A DNA stretch of 64,000 nucleotides from Punica granatum. Taxonomy: Eukaryota; Streptophyta; Magnoliopsida; Myrtales; Lythraceae. A program made the position numbers and the translations under genes. The notes beneath the pieces were generated by a model, which did no database searches, was not told the DNA's origin, and was given only the letters and a program-made list of their open reading frames with translations. Shown piece after piece: positions 1 through 11,040 of the stretch. Position 1 is the first letter of the stretch. Each line of letters begins with the position of its first letter. The DNA lies in NCBI RefSeq assembly GCF_007655135.1, contig NW_022204371.1, positions 124,001 to 188,000 of the forward strand. The letters run 5' to 3'.

Positions 1-759
1 TACCATACTGTTCGCCTACTGTTAAAGACGGATCCTTTGAAGTATCTACTCGGCAGTCCATCCTTCATGAGGAACATAGCAAAATGGCGTTGCCAACTGA
101 CGGAGTACGACATCGAGTACGTGTCGCGCACATCAGTGAAGGGCCAAGCAATTGCAGACCATCTAATAGAGTTTTCGATTGACGATGACACACCTATTGA
201 CTCTGACTTTCCAGACGAAGGGATCCTCCAAGTAAGTGATGAGGATGAGACTCTAGGATGGAAGATGTATTTTGACGGTGCAGTCAATTCCATAGGATCA
301 GGTATTGGTGCAGTGCTGATATCCCCTGAAGGACGTCATTTCCCTGTTGCATCAAAGATTGACTTCCCCTACACCAACAACATAGCCGAGTACGAAGCTT
401 GTATTCTTGGCTTGCAGGCGGCAATCGATCTCAAGGTCAAGGAATTAGAAGTGTTTGGAGATTCCATGCTCACAATCTTTCAGACACTCAAGCAATGGAA
501 GATGAAGGATCCAAAGCTGGTGCCGTATTACGAATACCTCGAAGAGTTGACAGAGAACTTCGAGAATATCTCGTTCACATGCACACCACGCATGAAGAAC
601 CCATTTGCCGATGCACTCGCAATGCTCTCATCCATGGTAAGCATTACGAAGGAAAATCTCATCGAGCCACTGGAGTTTGAGATTGCCAAGGGCCCTGCCC
701 ACTGCGACATGATCGAGGCTGTCCATGGCAAGCCTTGCTCACTTTTTCCTGAGTGGTGA
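1..759 (+). pseudogene. Element A pol fragment: RNase H1 tail and archaeal-type RNase H
   Basis: The frame is open from base 1, so it is a continuation and not a true start. The first ~70 residues are the tail of RNase H1 and a linker, including a KYLL...KW...LTEYDIEYV segment typical of Ty3/gypsy. The second domain is the additional RNase H of Tat elements. Its acidic residues are all visible: the Asp of YFDGA (codons ending near 276), the Glu pair of NNIAEYEA, the Asp of FGDSM and the Asp of FADALA. It would degrade the RNA strand during reverse transcription. The frame stops at TGA 757-759, before integrase. The corresponding domain of element B has lost the first catalytic Asp, so A is the better copy of this domain. 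Confidence 0.88.
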
Positions 760-1854
760 GACTCTCTACCGCCGTTCATTCGATGCCACACTACTCTAGT
801 GCATGAAGGAAACTGCGGACCTCACATGAACGGGCTCATGCTAGCAAAGAAACTCATGCGATTGGGTTATTTCTGGTCTACCATTGAGATTGACTGCGTC
901 AAGCATGTCAGGCACTATCACTTGTACCAAGTCTACGCAAATTAGATCAGAGCAACGCCCAACGAGCTGTATCCAATGGCATCTTCGTGGCCCTTTTCAA
1001 TGTGGGGTATGGATGTGATCGGTCCTATCAATCCCAAAGCATCCAATGGACATTTGTTCATACTGGTGGCTATCGATTACTTCACTAAGTGGATCGAAGC
1101 TATCACTCTTGCATCAGTCACTGCAAAAGCCGCGGCACGCTTCCTCAAACGCGACATCATTACGCGGTACAGGGTCCCTGCAACGCTCATTACCGACAAT
1201 GCCAAGAACTTGAACAATAAGCTCATTGACGAGCTCTGTGCACAGTTCATAATCCAGCATCGCAATTCCTCTCCGTATCGTCCACAAATGAATGGTACAG
1301 TCGAGGCGACGAATAAGAACTTAAAGAAAATCATCGGAAAAATGACGGTGAATTACAATGACTGGCACGAGATGCTCCCGTTCGCGCTCTTGGCTTATCG
1401 AGCATCTGTTTGCTCGTCTACCGGGACAACCCCGTACTCTTTGGTCTACGGCGTGGAAGCTGTTGTTCTAGTCGAAGTCAAGATTCCCTCCATGACGATC
1501 CTTGCCGAGTCCAAGCTCAAGGAAGCAGAATGGGCAAAGCAGCGCTACGAACAGCTTAATCTCATCGACGAGAAGCGGCTAACAGCACTGTGCCACGGTC
1601 AATGCTATCAGCAGAGAATGGCCCGAGCATTTAACAAGAAGATTCGTCCCCACGAGTTCAGCCCCAGTGACCTCGTTTTGCGGAAAGTCTTACACATCGC
1701 CCCAGATTCCAGAGGCAAATTTGCTTACAAGGACGACGGTCCCTTCATTGTCAAAGAAATCTTTGACGGAAGGGCAATCATCCTTAGCGACATGGACGGA
1801 AACGAGAATGCTCTTCCGGTCAATGCTGATGCTCTTAAGAAATACTATCCTTGA
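760..1854 (+). pseudogene. Element A integrase (decayed zinc finger, intact DDE core)
   Basis: Integrase inserts the cDNA into the host genome. The core from 976 to 1854 is one open 292-codon frame with all three catalytic acids: Asp in GMDVIGP, Asp in ITDNAK and Glu in GTVEATNKN. It is followed by the C-terminal domain that ends KKYYP, as in Tat integrases. The N-terminal H2C2 zinc finger (about 805-945) is damaged: a stretch before it is deleted relative to element B, the second Cys pair reads HYHLY (both Cys are Tyr) and a TAG follows at 943-945. The same frame carries the RNase H upstream, so A once encoded a continuous polyprotein. It cannot now make a working integrase. Confidence 0.9.
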
Positions 1855-2970
1855 TGGTGTTTCTATTATCCCACTACGGATGTTTGCTCAATGCACATTA
1901 CATTTTATCTTACTTCGCATGCACAATCTCTAGTGCTTTTAATTTTGCTCACTCACATATTCCCTTTTCGGCTCTTTCCCTTTCTCTGAACTCCTTTCAT
2001 TTGAGAGAAAAAGAATGAATTTCCCGCTTGGTTGAAAACCTCATTGAGGCGATCTAGGCAAAAATTAGGGAATGAGAGGCACAGTTTACAATCTCGCAAA
2101 GTGGAGCCGTGGCAAAAGGAGAGCATGAAGCAAAATCCTCGCTAGGCTGAAAACCCGCAAAGGGCAATCTAGTCAGAAGTTATAGGAGCCGAGAGGTGCG
2201 ATCAGACCCAATAAGGGCGGTCGTAGCAAAAGATGAGCTCTAAATGAGGGAAATGTCAAATAAAAGACCCCCTAGGTCGTCACGCGTCTTGCAGCCTAGG
2301 CAAAAGTTAGGGGACCTTTGGCAGCTCGACCATGAAAGAACAGCTACACTCAATGTGAAGCAACAACGAGTAGTGGTTTTGCAGTTTTCGACGCAAGCAA
2401 ACTCTCATTGACTCTCCGACCATGAGACACGTTTCGACATGCAGTCGAATCGTCGTATCCTTGATTTGGAGGATCCCAAAGATCCCTCCCTTTACCTTTA
2501 TGTAAATTCCACAAGTCACACTCGTTCTGCAAAAAGCTTTTCCTTTTGAATCATAATCTTGCGGGCTATGGCCATCCCTTCAAATGGTCATCAAATCCAA
2601 AACCCTTGAAGCATTATTACTTAGACTCCTTTGCACATCTCCATATGGCTATATGGTTGGACTAACAACTATTGTTAGCTCCCATGGTCCCACATGCAGG
2701 TCTCAGGATGTAAACCCCATAGGGTCTCTTCCGTTGACGAATGCATGTCTACCTTACGCCAAGAATTACAACTTCAATCTGAGAAGAGTCCTTGCAATAG
2801 CACTCAAGGCATTAAGTGGCATCACAATTAGATGACAAATAACGAAGCATTTTGTCACAGCAGGGTTTGCAGTACATATGGGTTCAATGATGAAGGAAAC
2901 AATGATTCTTTCCATATCTTCCGCAACTCCCCAGCATTTGCATTTACTTTCTGCAAGCATTACCTTTAAC
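1855..2970 (+). other. Element A 3' untranslated region, proximal part
   Basis: No coding frame is supported here. The stretch contains several copies of a short motif resembling CTAGGCAAAAGTTAGGG, for example near 2055, 2165 and 2300. It also has a segment at 2350-2530 that is clearly similar to 11460-11640 in element B (opposite strand). It is therefore the conserved first part of the Tat 3' untranslated region, upstream of the tandem array. Confidence 0.7.
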
Positions 2971-3960
2971 ATGCACCTTTTCATTAAGCTAACATTTTCA
3001 TCAAGCACGCACCTTTTCATTATGCAAGCACAATTTCATAAAGCAAACAACATTTTCATTAAGCATGCACATTTTCATTATGCAATGCATCATGTCGCTT
3101 ATCGGGCAGGCGCCCGTACATCTTGCAAACCCGCCGAGGAAGCGCTTGTGCACCCCGCAAGTCCATTGGGTAAGCGCCTGTGAACTATGCATGTTCATAG
3201 GGTATGCGCCTCGTGCATATTGCAAAACCGCCGAGCAAGCGCTCGTGCACCCTGCAACTCGCCGGGCAGGCACCCGTGCCTCTTGCAACAACACTTTTCA
3301 TTAAACAAATGCACTTTTCATTATGCAAGCACTTTTCATTATGCAATCACTTTTCATTATGCAAGCACCTTTCATTAACCAAATGCACTTTTCATTATAC
3401 AAGCACTTTTCATTATACAAGCACCTTTCATTATGCAAGCACCTTTCATTAAACAAATGCACTTTTCACTATGCAAGCACTTTTCATTATGCAAGCACCT
3501 TTCATTATGCAAGCACCTTTCATTAAACAAATGCACTTTTCATTATGCAAGCATTTTTCATTAAGCAAGCACATTTCATTATACAAGCACCTTTCATTAA
3601 GCAAATGCACTTTTCATTATGCAAGCACTTTTCATTATACAGGCACCTTTCATTATGCAAGCACCTTTCATTAAGCAAATGCACTTTTCTTTATGCAAGT
3701 ACCTTTCATTAAGCAAATGCACTTTCATCATGCAAGCACCTCTCAGTAAGCAAATGCACCTTTTATTATACAAGTACTTTCATCACGCAAGCATTTTCAT
3801 TAAGCAAGCACTTTTCTTTAAACCTACGTTTTCATTAAGCAAGCACTTTTCTTTAAACATGCATTTTCATTAAGCATGCACCTTTCTTTAAGCAAGCACA
3901 CCTTTTCATTAAGCAAATGCACTTTACTTTAAGCAATGCATTTTTCTTAGGCACGACACT
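2971..3960 (+). repeat. Tandem array in the 3' UTR of element A
   Basis: Dozens of imperfect copies of an 18-24-bp unit built on GCACTTTTCATTATGCAA or GCACTTTTCATTAAGCAA. Between about 3320 and 3760 the units form a higher-order repeat of 148 bp: equivalent positions recur at 3323, 3471 and 3619. A GC-rich island at about 3090-3295 interrupts the array. Arrays in this position, between pol and the 3' LTR, are known for Tat elements. The open frames read through it (MQALFIMQAPF and similar) are artefacts of the repeat. Confidence 0.9.
3090..3295 (+). repeat. GC-rich repeat island inside the array of element A
   Basis: Two diverged copies of a roughly 60-90-bp GC-rich segment lie within the otherwise AT-rich array. 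Each has the order TTGCAAAACCGCCGAG, AAGCGCT, GTGCACCC, TGCAA, with the palindromic GGGCAGGCGCCC beside it. It seems to be a second repeat family inserted in, or amplified from, the array. Confidence 0.65.
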
Positions 3961-4218
3961 TTTCACTAAACTCTGCACATCACGTTTCCAATTAATCGAG
4001 GCATTTTCCCTCAACTAAGCAATTTTCTTTATGCATGCACCCTAGCCAAGCTTATTCACATCTCATCTCGCTTCTTTTATCTTCATATTAGGCACAATAT
4101 CCCATATATCCAAAGCAAGAGGGAGAAGACTACTATCGGAAGCTCCATATTGACCATTGCTATCAAATTGGGGTGCTTCTGAATTCTTTGGCTGCATCCT
4201 CTGCTCGAGCACGCAATC
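3961..4218 (+). other. Element A spacer between array and PPT
   Basis: Non-coding. It runs from the end of the tandem array to the polypurine tract. It corresponds in position to 10342-10575 of element B. Confidence 0.5.
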
Positions 4219-4232
4219 AAAGAGGGGCAAGC
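4219..4232 (+). promoter_or_regulatory. Polypurine tract of element A
   Basis: AAAGAGGGGCAAGC lies immediately before the LTR start TGTCAACACC at 4233. The identical 14-mer precedes the 3' LTR of element B on the other strand. Its position and purine content fit the primer for plus-strand cDNA synthesis. Confidence 0.85.
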
Positions 4233-7200
4233 TGTCAACACCCCATTTTGGCTCACAATTCAAACTACATTATCAGTAGTGATCCAAGCCACGACTTGAG
4301 CATTATTACAGAAAATGGCTCGACAGAGCAGGAAATCACTATTAATCCTCGAGTCGGCGAAATCAAGTGGATGACACACGCATGCAACAGAAGGACTCCA
4401 GGGGTCGCCAAAAGGCAACAAAGTAACTAGAGAGTTCAACAATGTCCAAAACCGGCATTTTCAGTATATCGCATGGACAGTCCTAATGAATCATAAACTC
4501 ATCTAGACCTCCTGAGTAGTGCTTTAGAGGTCTCAAGTGTACTTTTCAAGTCCTTAGAGGTATGATCTCGACAAATAGAGATTACAGTGATCTCTGGAGC
4601 GTCTAAGCAACTCAGAAAGCATTATGAGAAATTCAGTTTTGGCCTCCTAGGACGTCTCTCGCTCCACGTTTGCATTACTGGCTTAAGGGTCAATTGTTCA
4701 CGTTGTCGGACAATTTATGTCAAAATGTTCAACGTGAGATGCAAACACAAGACATGTTGCCAGAAGTGGTTAACTTTGCTCTGGTCACCTGTAATGAGCA
4801 AAAACGGCTTCCGAGCCTCATACGGACCCGGGACATTTTTCCTCGAAAAGTGTTAATCTTGGGCTCATTAAATCCATTTTCTTGCGTATATCGACAATTC
4901 GGCGTTCAATTCGAACCACGAGCTTCGAATACGCAATCAATCGAGACCCGAGCTTTCTCCCGGTTTCTCCTCTTCGGCCGTGGGACCCATGAATTACCCA
5001 AGGGCAACTCCTCCCTTGCCAAACCGTCCACCCCAAGCTTCTCTTGCACACTTGCATGAAAATATCTCTAAGTCTTCCAGGACAACACTCAAACCTTCAT
5101 CAATGCTCATCAATGCTTCTTCGCTCTTCTTCATCAAGATTGCATGGTCCACATTCACCCTCATCCTCATTAGGGTGGCCGACTTTTGCTAATGAGGGCC
5201 ATAATTGTGCTTTGCTTTGATTAATTGTGTGCCTATAAATTGCTCCAAAGTTATTAAGCTAATCACTTCTCCTCTTGCATGCTCTCTCTACCATTCTCAC
5301 TCTAGAAAATGCTCTCAACTCCCTAGTGATCAATAGCAAACTCCGGCTTTAGGACCGAGAGCATCCAAGCCAAAACTAAGCCAAAAGCCTTAAGAGTTTA
5401 AGTTGGAATCCATGGCGGTCACTATTCCGACTTAAATCTAAAAATTCCCAAACTCCATGGACCATATGTTTTGGACCCAAGGAGTTCATTTCTGAACTCA
5501 TATTTTCAATTTGAAGTCATTTGCTCATCATTTCAGGTCGATTTTCGTCGTTTCGGGCGAAGATCGTGCACTCGGGTGAACAGTACACCAGTCACCAGCT
5601 CCAACGCCAGACGCTCGGCGTCACTGTGCATACGCAAGCCCGCATGCTCGTCAGCTCCCGCGCTTGCTCAGCGCCCGTCACTACGCCTCCTCGCGCGCCC
5701 GACCGTGCGATCGAGCCCCTCACCGTCAGCTGACCTTCTACTGCGCTTGTGCACGCCAGCGCACGCCTAGCCGCGTGCCTCTCCTTGCCCGAACGTCCTT
5801 CCAAGCGTTCAACCAAGTCACCCGACTCTCAAACCCTTCCCCGACTTATTCCTCACATCCTGAGGCTAGGTATAACATTCTCGACTTAGAGGAGTTAGGG
5901 CTTTTTACTTTTATAGTGTGTTTATGGAGTTATATGAAGTTTTAAGCATGTTTCATGTGCAAGATTTAATTTTTATGCATTTTCATGTTACATTATGCAT
6001 GTTCATCATTATATAATGTGTTAGCATGTCGGGAAACGTTTGGATCGACTCTCGGAAGGCCATCCTAACCCGAAGCAAGCAAACAAGCTCTTGGGTTTGC
6101 CTCATAAAGAGGTGGCCGAGGCTTAGTTGGCCTCTTTCGGGTTAGGAAAGGCCTTCTTGGCCCGATCCAAGTTTGATTCCCGAGTTCCATCGTGTTTTCT
6201 CATGTGCATGAAGTCGGTATTATTTTATTGATTCCTTAAATAACATGTTTGTGCATGTTTGCATGTTTGAATGCGTTATTCAAATCATGGCAATACCGAC
6301 TTTTCGTTTAATCCTATCATTGGACCAAATTATCCTCGATCCTTATGGAATCGTCTTGGTCGCCGAGTCACGACTCGTTTTCATAATTAATGCATTCGGC
6401 ACAACCCTTAAGCATTAATTTCACGAATGGGTTAATCGGGACGCATATACGGTTAATTCATTTAACTTTAAACAACTTTGCATGAATTGGACATTAATCT
6501 GTAACTCGCGTCAACGAATTATAAAACGGTGTTAATGCCCTTTTCAAAATATGCATACTTCCAAACCCGAAACATGCAATACGAAGTAACATGGACGTCT
6601 AGGAGAAACTTGTATGTTTTGACTTGAGTTTCACCTAACTTCAGGTAATTCAAGTCGGAATATAGAAGTTCCTTCTAGACCACTTCCGGATAAATCAACC
6701 AAATCTTTGGCTTTTACAGGGTTCTCACATAACCCTGAAAGATCCATGGAATTGGTTAACACCGGTTACAGGGCGAGGTGGCCCGTATTGCGTTGTTTCC
6801 TTTTTCTGAAAGCAAATTTTCAAATTAAGGGCAAGAACGCCATTTTGTGATTTGGCGACATCCTAGGGTTAGTTTGACAGAAACATGACAGTATCGGAAT
6901 AGGAACGGGCTACATGTTCAGGTGCAGGTTCATCTGCATAGCCCTTTTTATTCCCACTGATGAGTTTATGTCATTCTAGCATAGTTTAGGGTGTTAGTCG
7001 GGTATTCTGTATCAAAAATGCAATTACCTGACTAATTATTTCACTCGACCTAATCAAACGATAGAAAATAGTTAGGTGGAACTCTAGGTTCCAAATATAG
7101 AGTCAAAACACAAGTTTGGATGAATTCAGTGTAACTTCAATGTCACAACACCGAATCACTGTAAAAGCAATCCACACGCACGAGACTTGACTACGGACAC

Positions 7201-8275
7201 CCAATACATCAAGATCTCAAATCAAAGCCGAATGCTAAAACATTAGCATATGACATTTGCTTGCAAAATACCCCCGGGTTAACAACTTGCTAAAACACGT
7301 ACACTTGACAATAACAAACACTTTGTCTGTTATTAACATATTGCGTGTTACTTTTCTGCACTTGTTTGTTATGTGAGTCGAGCTTGATCCTTAGGCCGAA
7401 TAATATTAGGGTTCAACGCCCTAATCATCGATCACAGGGTCCAACGCCCTAATCAGGCCGAATAATATTAGGGTTCAATGCCCTAATCATCGATCACAGG
7501 GTCCAACGCCCTAATCATCACTCACAGGGTCCAACGCCCTACTCAATGAGAGCGTGCATTGAATTTCAGTTCTTCGGTTTTTTCCCTAAACTCATGGTGA
7601 GTTAGAAAGGAATAATAACCGAACGCGAATCGACTGAAATTCGACCCTTTTTGTAATTTGTATTTATTGTTTTCAAGTACATTGTAAAAATTTTATTCTG
7701 TATATTCATTCTGTAAGAATTCCAGTTGGTAAGCGAACGGTCTGAGAGTCGAATTAATCGAATCAGTCTAATGCTTGCCTAAAGGAAAGTAAATTCAAGA
7801 ACTCGCGGTTTTGGTTCACGCAGGGATTCAATCTCCATGGTTCGATGAACTATAACGCAGGATTGTGAACCAATTCCCCGACACACTGGTTTACTTCTCT
7901 CTCGGCTTCTCGACCGATATCTTTTAGTTCACCAAAATTCTGGTGTCAAAACGTGCGAGCCGAGTGTAACATAATTCAAGCGATAAATTATAAAACATGC
8001 AAGCCTAGTAAACCAGAGTACCGAAAGGGTGTGCGGGATATAGGCCCGCACGTAACATGAACCCCCGAACTCGGACTTTCCGGTTCCGCACAGACCAATG
8101 CCTTAATAACAACTAGGTGTTCCATACCCCTAGACCCAGGTAACTTATCCGCCCTCGACCTTCGGGTAGTAAAATGATAAGTGGCGACTCCTTCTCACGC
8201 GTCCCCATGGGAAGGTGGACACTCCCAAGCCGCGCGATGCAGGCCCCGACGAGAGTCCACATTCGGGTCTGTACA
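4233..8275 (+). mobile_element. 3' LTR of Tat element A
   Basis: It begins TGTCAACACCCC and ends GGGTCTGTACA, so it has TG...CA ends. Length is 4,043 bp. It shares its whole order of segments with the other Tat LTRs in the window: a start resembling TGTCAGCACCCCATTTTGG, a GC-rich variable module (about 5565-5800), a region of short repeats (7393-7545) and a conserved 3' end with GGCGACTCCTTCTCACGCG. It contains no convincing gene; the short open frames are on repeat sequence. Confidence 0.92.
7393..7545 (+). repeat. Short tandem repeats inside the LTR of element A
   Basis: Five copies of a motif resembling AGGGTCCAACGCCCTAATCA, arranged as two ~62-bp duplicates (each starting GGCCGAATAATATTAGGG) plus one extra copy. 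The other Tat LTRs carry two or three copies at the same place. Confidence 0.8.
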
Positions 8276-10327
8276 GTCTGGATCCGAGCTGGCGTCAAGC
8301 GTGCGCGCGGGGCGTCAGCGGAGCGCGGGAAGGGCTTTTGGACACGGGCGGGCATCAGGCGTGTGCGGAGACAGGCATCAGGCGTGCGCGAAGACGGGCA
8401 TCTCGAGCATCTGGCTTGCGCTGGCGAGCACTTATATCACTTGATCACAATTCTGGATGCTTGGGCGTGTGTCTTAACGCCTGAACGTGCGTTTGGATGC
8501 ACTCGAGAGCACGAGATCAACCTGAATCGTCAAGCTAGAAGCTTCAAATAAAAAATCTCAGTTTGGAAATGCACTCAAGGGGTCTAAAATATGTGGGATA
8601 GGAATTTTGGGCGAGTTTGGATTTAAGTCGAAATAGTGATCACCGATTCCTGACTTAAGTTTTATGTGTTTGGCTTGGTTTCCTAGTTACTAAGGTTGAT
8701 TAGAGGCTGCAGTTTCATGGAGGAATTGACAAGATTTGATGATTGAGAAGTGATAGAGAGAGAGTGGATGGAGATGAGTGATTAAACTAATGATCCTTGA
8801 ACAATTTATAATTAAAGCTAATGAGCAATTAGTGAAAGAAAAGTGTAATTAGAGCTAAGAGTAGAGGGGGGCTGGATTTATTAATCAAGACAAGGATGGA
8901 TATCATCCAAGTATTCTTGATGAAGATGAGCCAAATGCATCAATGGAGATGGAGTGTTGAAGAGGAAGACTAAAGATATTTTAGGGCTAAGAGAACAAGA
9001 GAGTAAGGGAAGGGCGGTTGGGCAAGGGGTGGCTGCCCTTGGGCAACCCGTGGGTCCCATGGGTTATGAGAAAAAGTTGGGATCAAGTTCGAGTCTCGAT
9101 TGATCTCGTGTTCGAGGCTCGTGATTCAAATAAGCGTCGAATTGTCAATGTGCACGCGAAAACGATTCAAACGAGCCCAAGATTGCCCATTTTGTGTAAA
9201 AGAATACTCGTGTGGTTTTGGGGTTCGGAAGCCGATTTTGCTCATTTCAGGCGATCAGAGCAAAGTTAGCCGTTTTTGAATGCGTATCTGGTGTCTGCAT
9301 TCCGCGTTGGTCATTTTGACGTGCATTATCAATCATAGAAGTTCACAGTCGGATTTCTCAGATTGCTTTTTGAGTTGCTTGGGCGAGCCTAAGATCGCTG
9401 CGATCTCTGTTCGTTGAGAACATACCCCGAAAGATAGGAAAAATGCATCTGAGACCACAAAGGCACTGTTCTTGAGGCCTATATGAATTGTGCAATTCAG
9501 TCTGAGGATTTCACACTAAGCCTTGAGATAAGTAGCACTGGGTTGGCCCATCATCCGGAGTCAAGTTTCGGCCAAAATGACTTCCAGTTATGAATTTCAG
9601 TTGAAAACGGTCTTTTCTGCTCCTCAGAGGTCACTCGGGAAACTGAAAGGGATTTTGCAGTCTGATTTAATCAATTGCATCCGTCCGCTGTAGTTTTTTG
9701 GGGCAATACATGGCTAACTTCGTTTGCCGATGTTTTGTCTGACCAGTCTCCAGTTATGCTTTATCGTTGAAAAGTATGCTTCATCTATCACTCGGGAGTC
9801 ATTCGAGGAGTCTATGTAACTTCCGAGAAGAAATTTGAAGGGATGCTCATGATCTGTAGAATTGCGGGATGTGGCAGTGTCTGACATCGGGCATTAGCTT
9901 TTCTCTGAAGAACCGACATTTTTGGATTTCCATTGAAAAGTTGTATATTTTCATAAAATTGCTCTTTATAGAGCTGATGATCTGCGAAATGTGATTGAAG
10001 ACACTTTTCATCTGTTTGGAACTGCAAGGGATTTTTGGAGTCTAATATTGACTATCTTCTGATGGTCGAGTGAACTAGTAGAAAATAGTATTGTCCGTAT
10101 TGTATTCTGAAAATGTCGGTTTAGGCAATGTTTAGGCTCTTTGTCTGCTCTGCATATCGCTGGATGATTCTGGAAGTTCTTTTGTCATCTGCTTGTCTCT
10201 ATTGACTTGCGGATGAATAGCAATTTGCTGCTCTATCGAGCCTTTTTTTGTATCAATGCTCAAGTCATGGCCCAAATTGCTGCTAATGCTGTTGCATGAA
10301 CTGGTAAGCCAAAACGGGGTGCTGATA
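8276..10327 (-). mobile_element. Truncated 3' LTR of element B
   Basis: On the minus strand it starts at 10327 with TATCAGCACCCCG (TG has decayed to TA) and follows the 5' LTR of B up to the GC-rich module, where it stops at the edge of element A. About 2 kb of an expected 4.6 kb is present. Matching landmarks include the GC-rich module (8290-8500 against 22640-22990) and the GTCAAGCTAGAAGCTTC segment (8538 and 23041). Confidence 0.88.
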
Positions 10328-10341
10328 GCTTGCCCCTCTTT
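10328..10341 (-). promoter_or_regulatory. Polypurine tract of element B
   Basis: On the minus strand AAAGAGGGGCAAGC directly precedes the 3' LTR start. It is identical to the tract of element A. Confidence 0.85.
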
Positions 10342-10574
10342 GGCTGAATGCTCGGATAGAGTATTCGGCCAAAGACTTAAAGAAGAACCCCGTGTTGGTC
10401 CAGTGATCAACATGGCATCTCCCATGATCATCTTCTCCTTCTCCCACTTTGGATGTGTGGGGAATATTGCTCCTAATGCAAAGATATAAGAAGCGAAATA
10501 AGACATGGACAAGCTTTGCAGACAACAAGAAGGATGCCTAAGGAAAATATATGTTCAGATAAAAAGTTGGGGAT

Positions 10575-11040
10575 TTAATGAAAAGTGCGAAACTTGATGA
10601 AAATCGCGGATCTTGAAAAATGTTGAGCTTAATTGAAAAGAGCGGAGCTTAATTGAAAGTGCGGAGCTTAATTGAAAAGTGAGTTTAATTGAAAGTGCAG
10701 AGCGTAATTTGAAAAGTACAGAGCTTAATTTGAAAAGTGCGGAGCTTAATTGAAAGTGCGGAGCTTAATTTGAAAAGTGCGCAGCTTAATTGAAAAGTGC
10801 GGAGCTTAATTAAAAGTGCGGAGCTTAATTTGAAAAGTGCGGAGCTTAATTGAAAGTGCGGAGCTTAATTGAAAGTACGGAGCTTATTTGAAAGTGCGGA
10901 GCTCATTTGAAAGTGCGGAGCTCAATTGAAAATGCGGAGCTTAATTGAAAGTGCAGAGCTTAATTTGAAAGTGCGAAGCTTAATTGAAAATGCGGAGCTC
11001 AATTGAAAGTGCGGAGCTTAATTGGAAAGTGCTTTGCAGA
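10575..11040 (-). repeat. Tandem array in the 3' UTR of element B
   Basis: About two dozen copies of a 19-21-bp unit. Read in the element's sense it is CACTTTCAATTAAGCTCCG or CACTTTTCAATTAAGCTCCG. It sits just upstream of the PPT, exactly where element A has its array. The core CACTTTTCA(A)TTAAGC is shared with A, while the rest of the unit differs. Confidence 0.9.

Larger units (their letters stand above)
1..8275 (+). mobile_element. Tat-lineage Ty3/gypsy element A, 3' portion
   Basis: This is the 3' part of an LTR retrotransposon that enters from the left window edge. In order it holds the end of RNase H1, an archaeal-type second RNase H, integrase, a 3' untranslated region with a tandem array, a polypurine tract and a 4,043-bp 3' LTR ending in GTACA. 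The extra RNase H between RNase H1 and integrase, the very long LTR and the 3' tandem array are hallmarks of the Tat/Ogre lineage. The reading frame is broken. Its right end abuts the interior of the minus-strand LTR of element B, so A probably inserted into B. The expected 5-bp duplication on the right is GTCTG (8276-8280); its partner would lie outside the window. Confidence 0.9.

Noticed and set aside
3065..3873. Overlapping 60-100-codon frames rich in MQAPFI / HFSLCKH
   Set aside because: They are translations of the tandem array of element A in several frames; the periodicity is that of the DNA repeat.
10575..11040. Regular short repeats that could suggest a CRISPR array
   Set aside because: Repeats are directly adjacent, without unique spacers, and lie in a plant retrotransposon 3' UTR.
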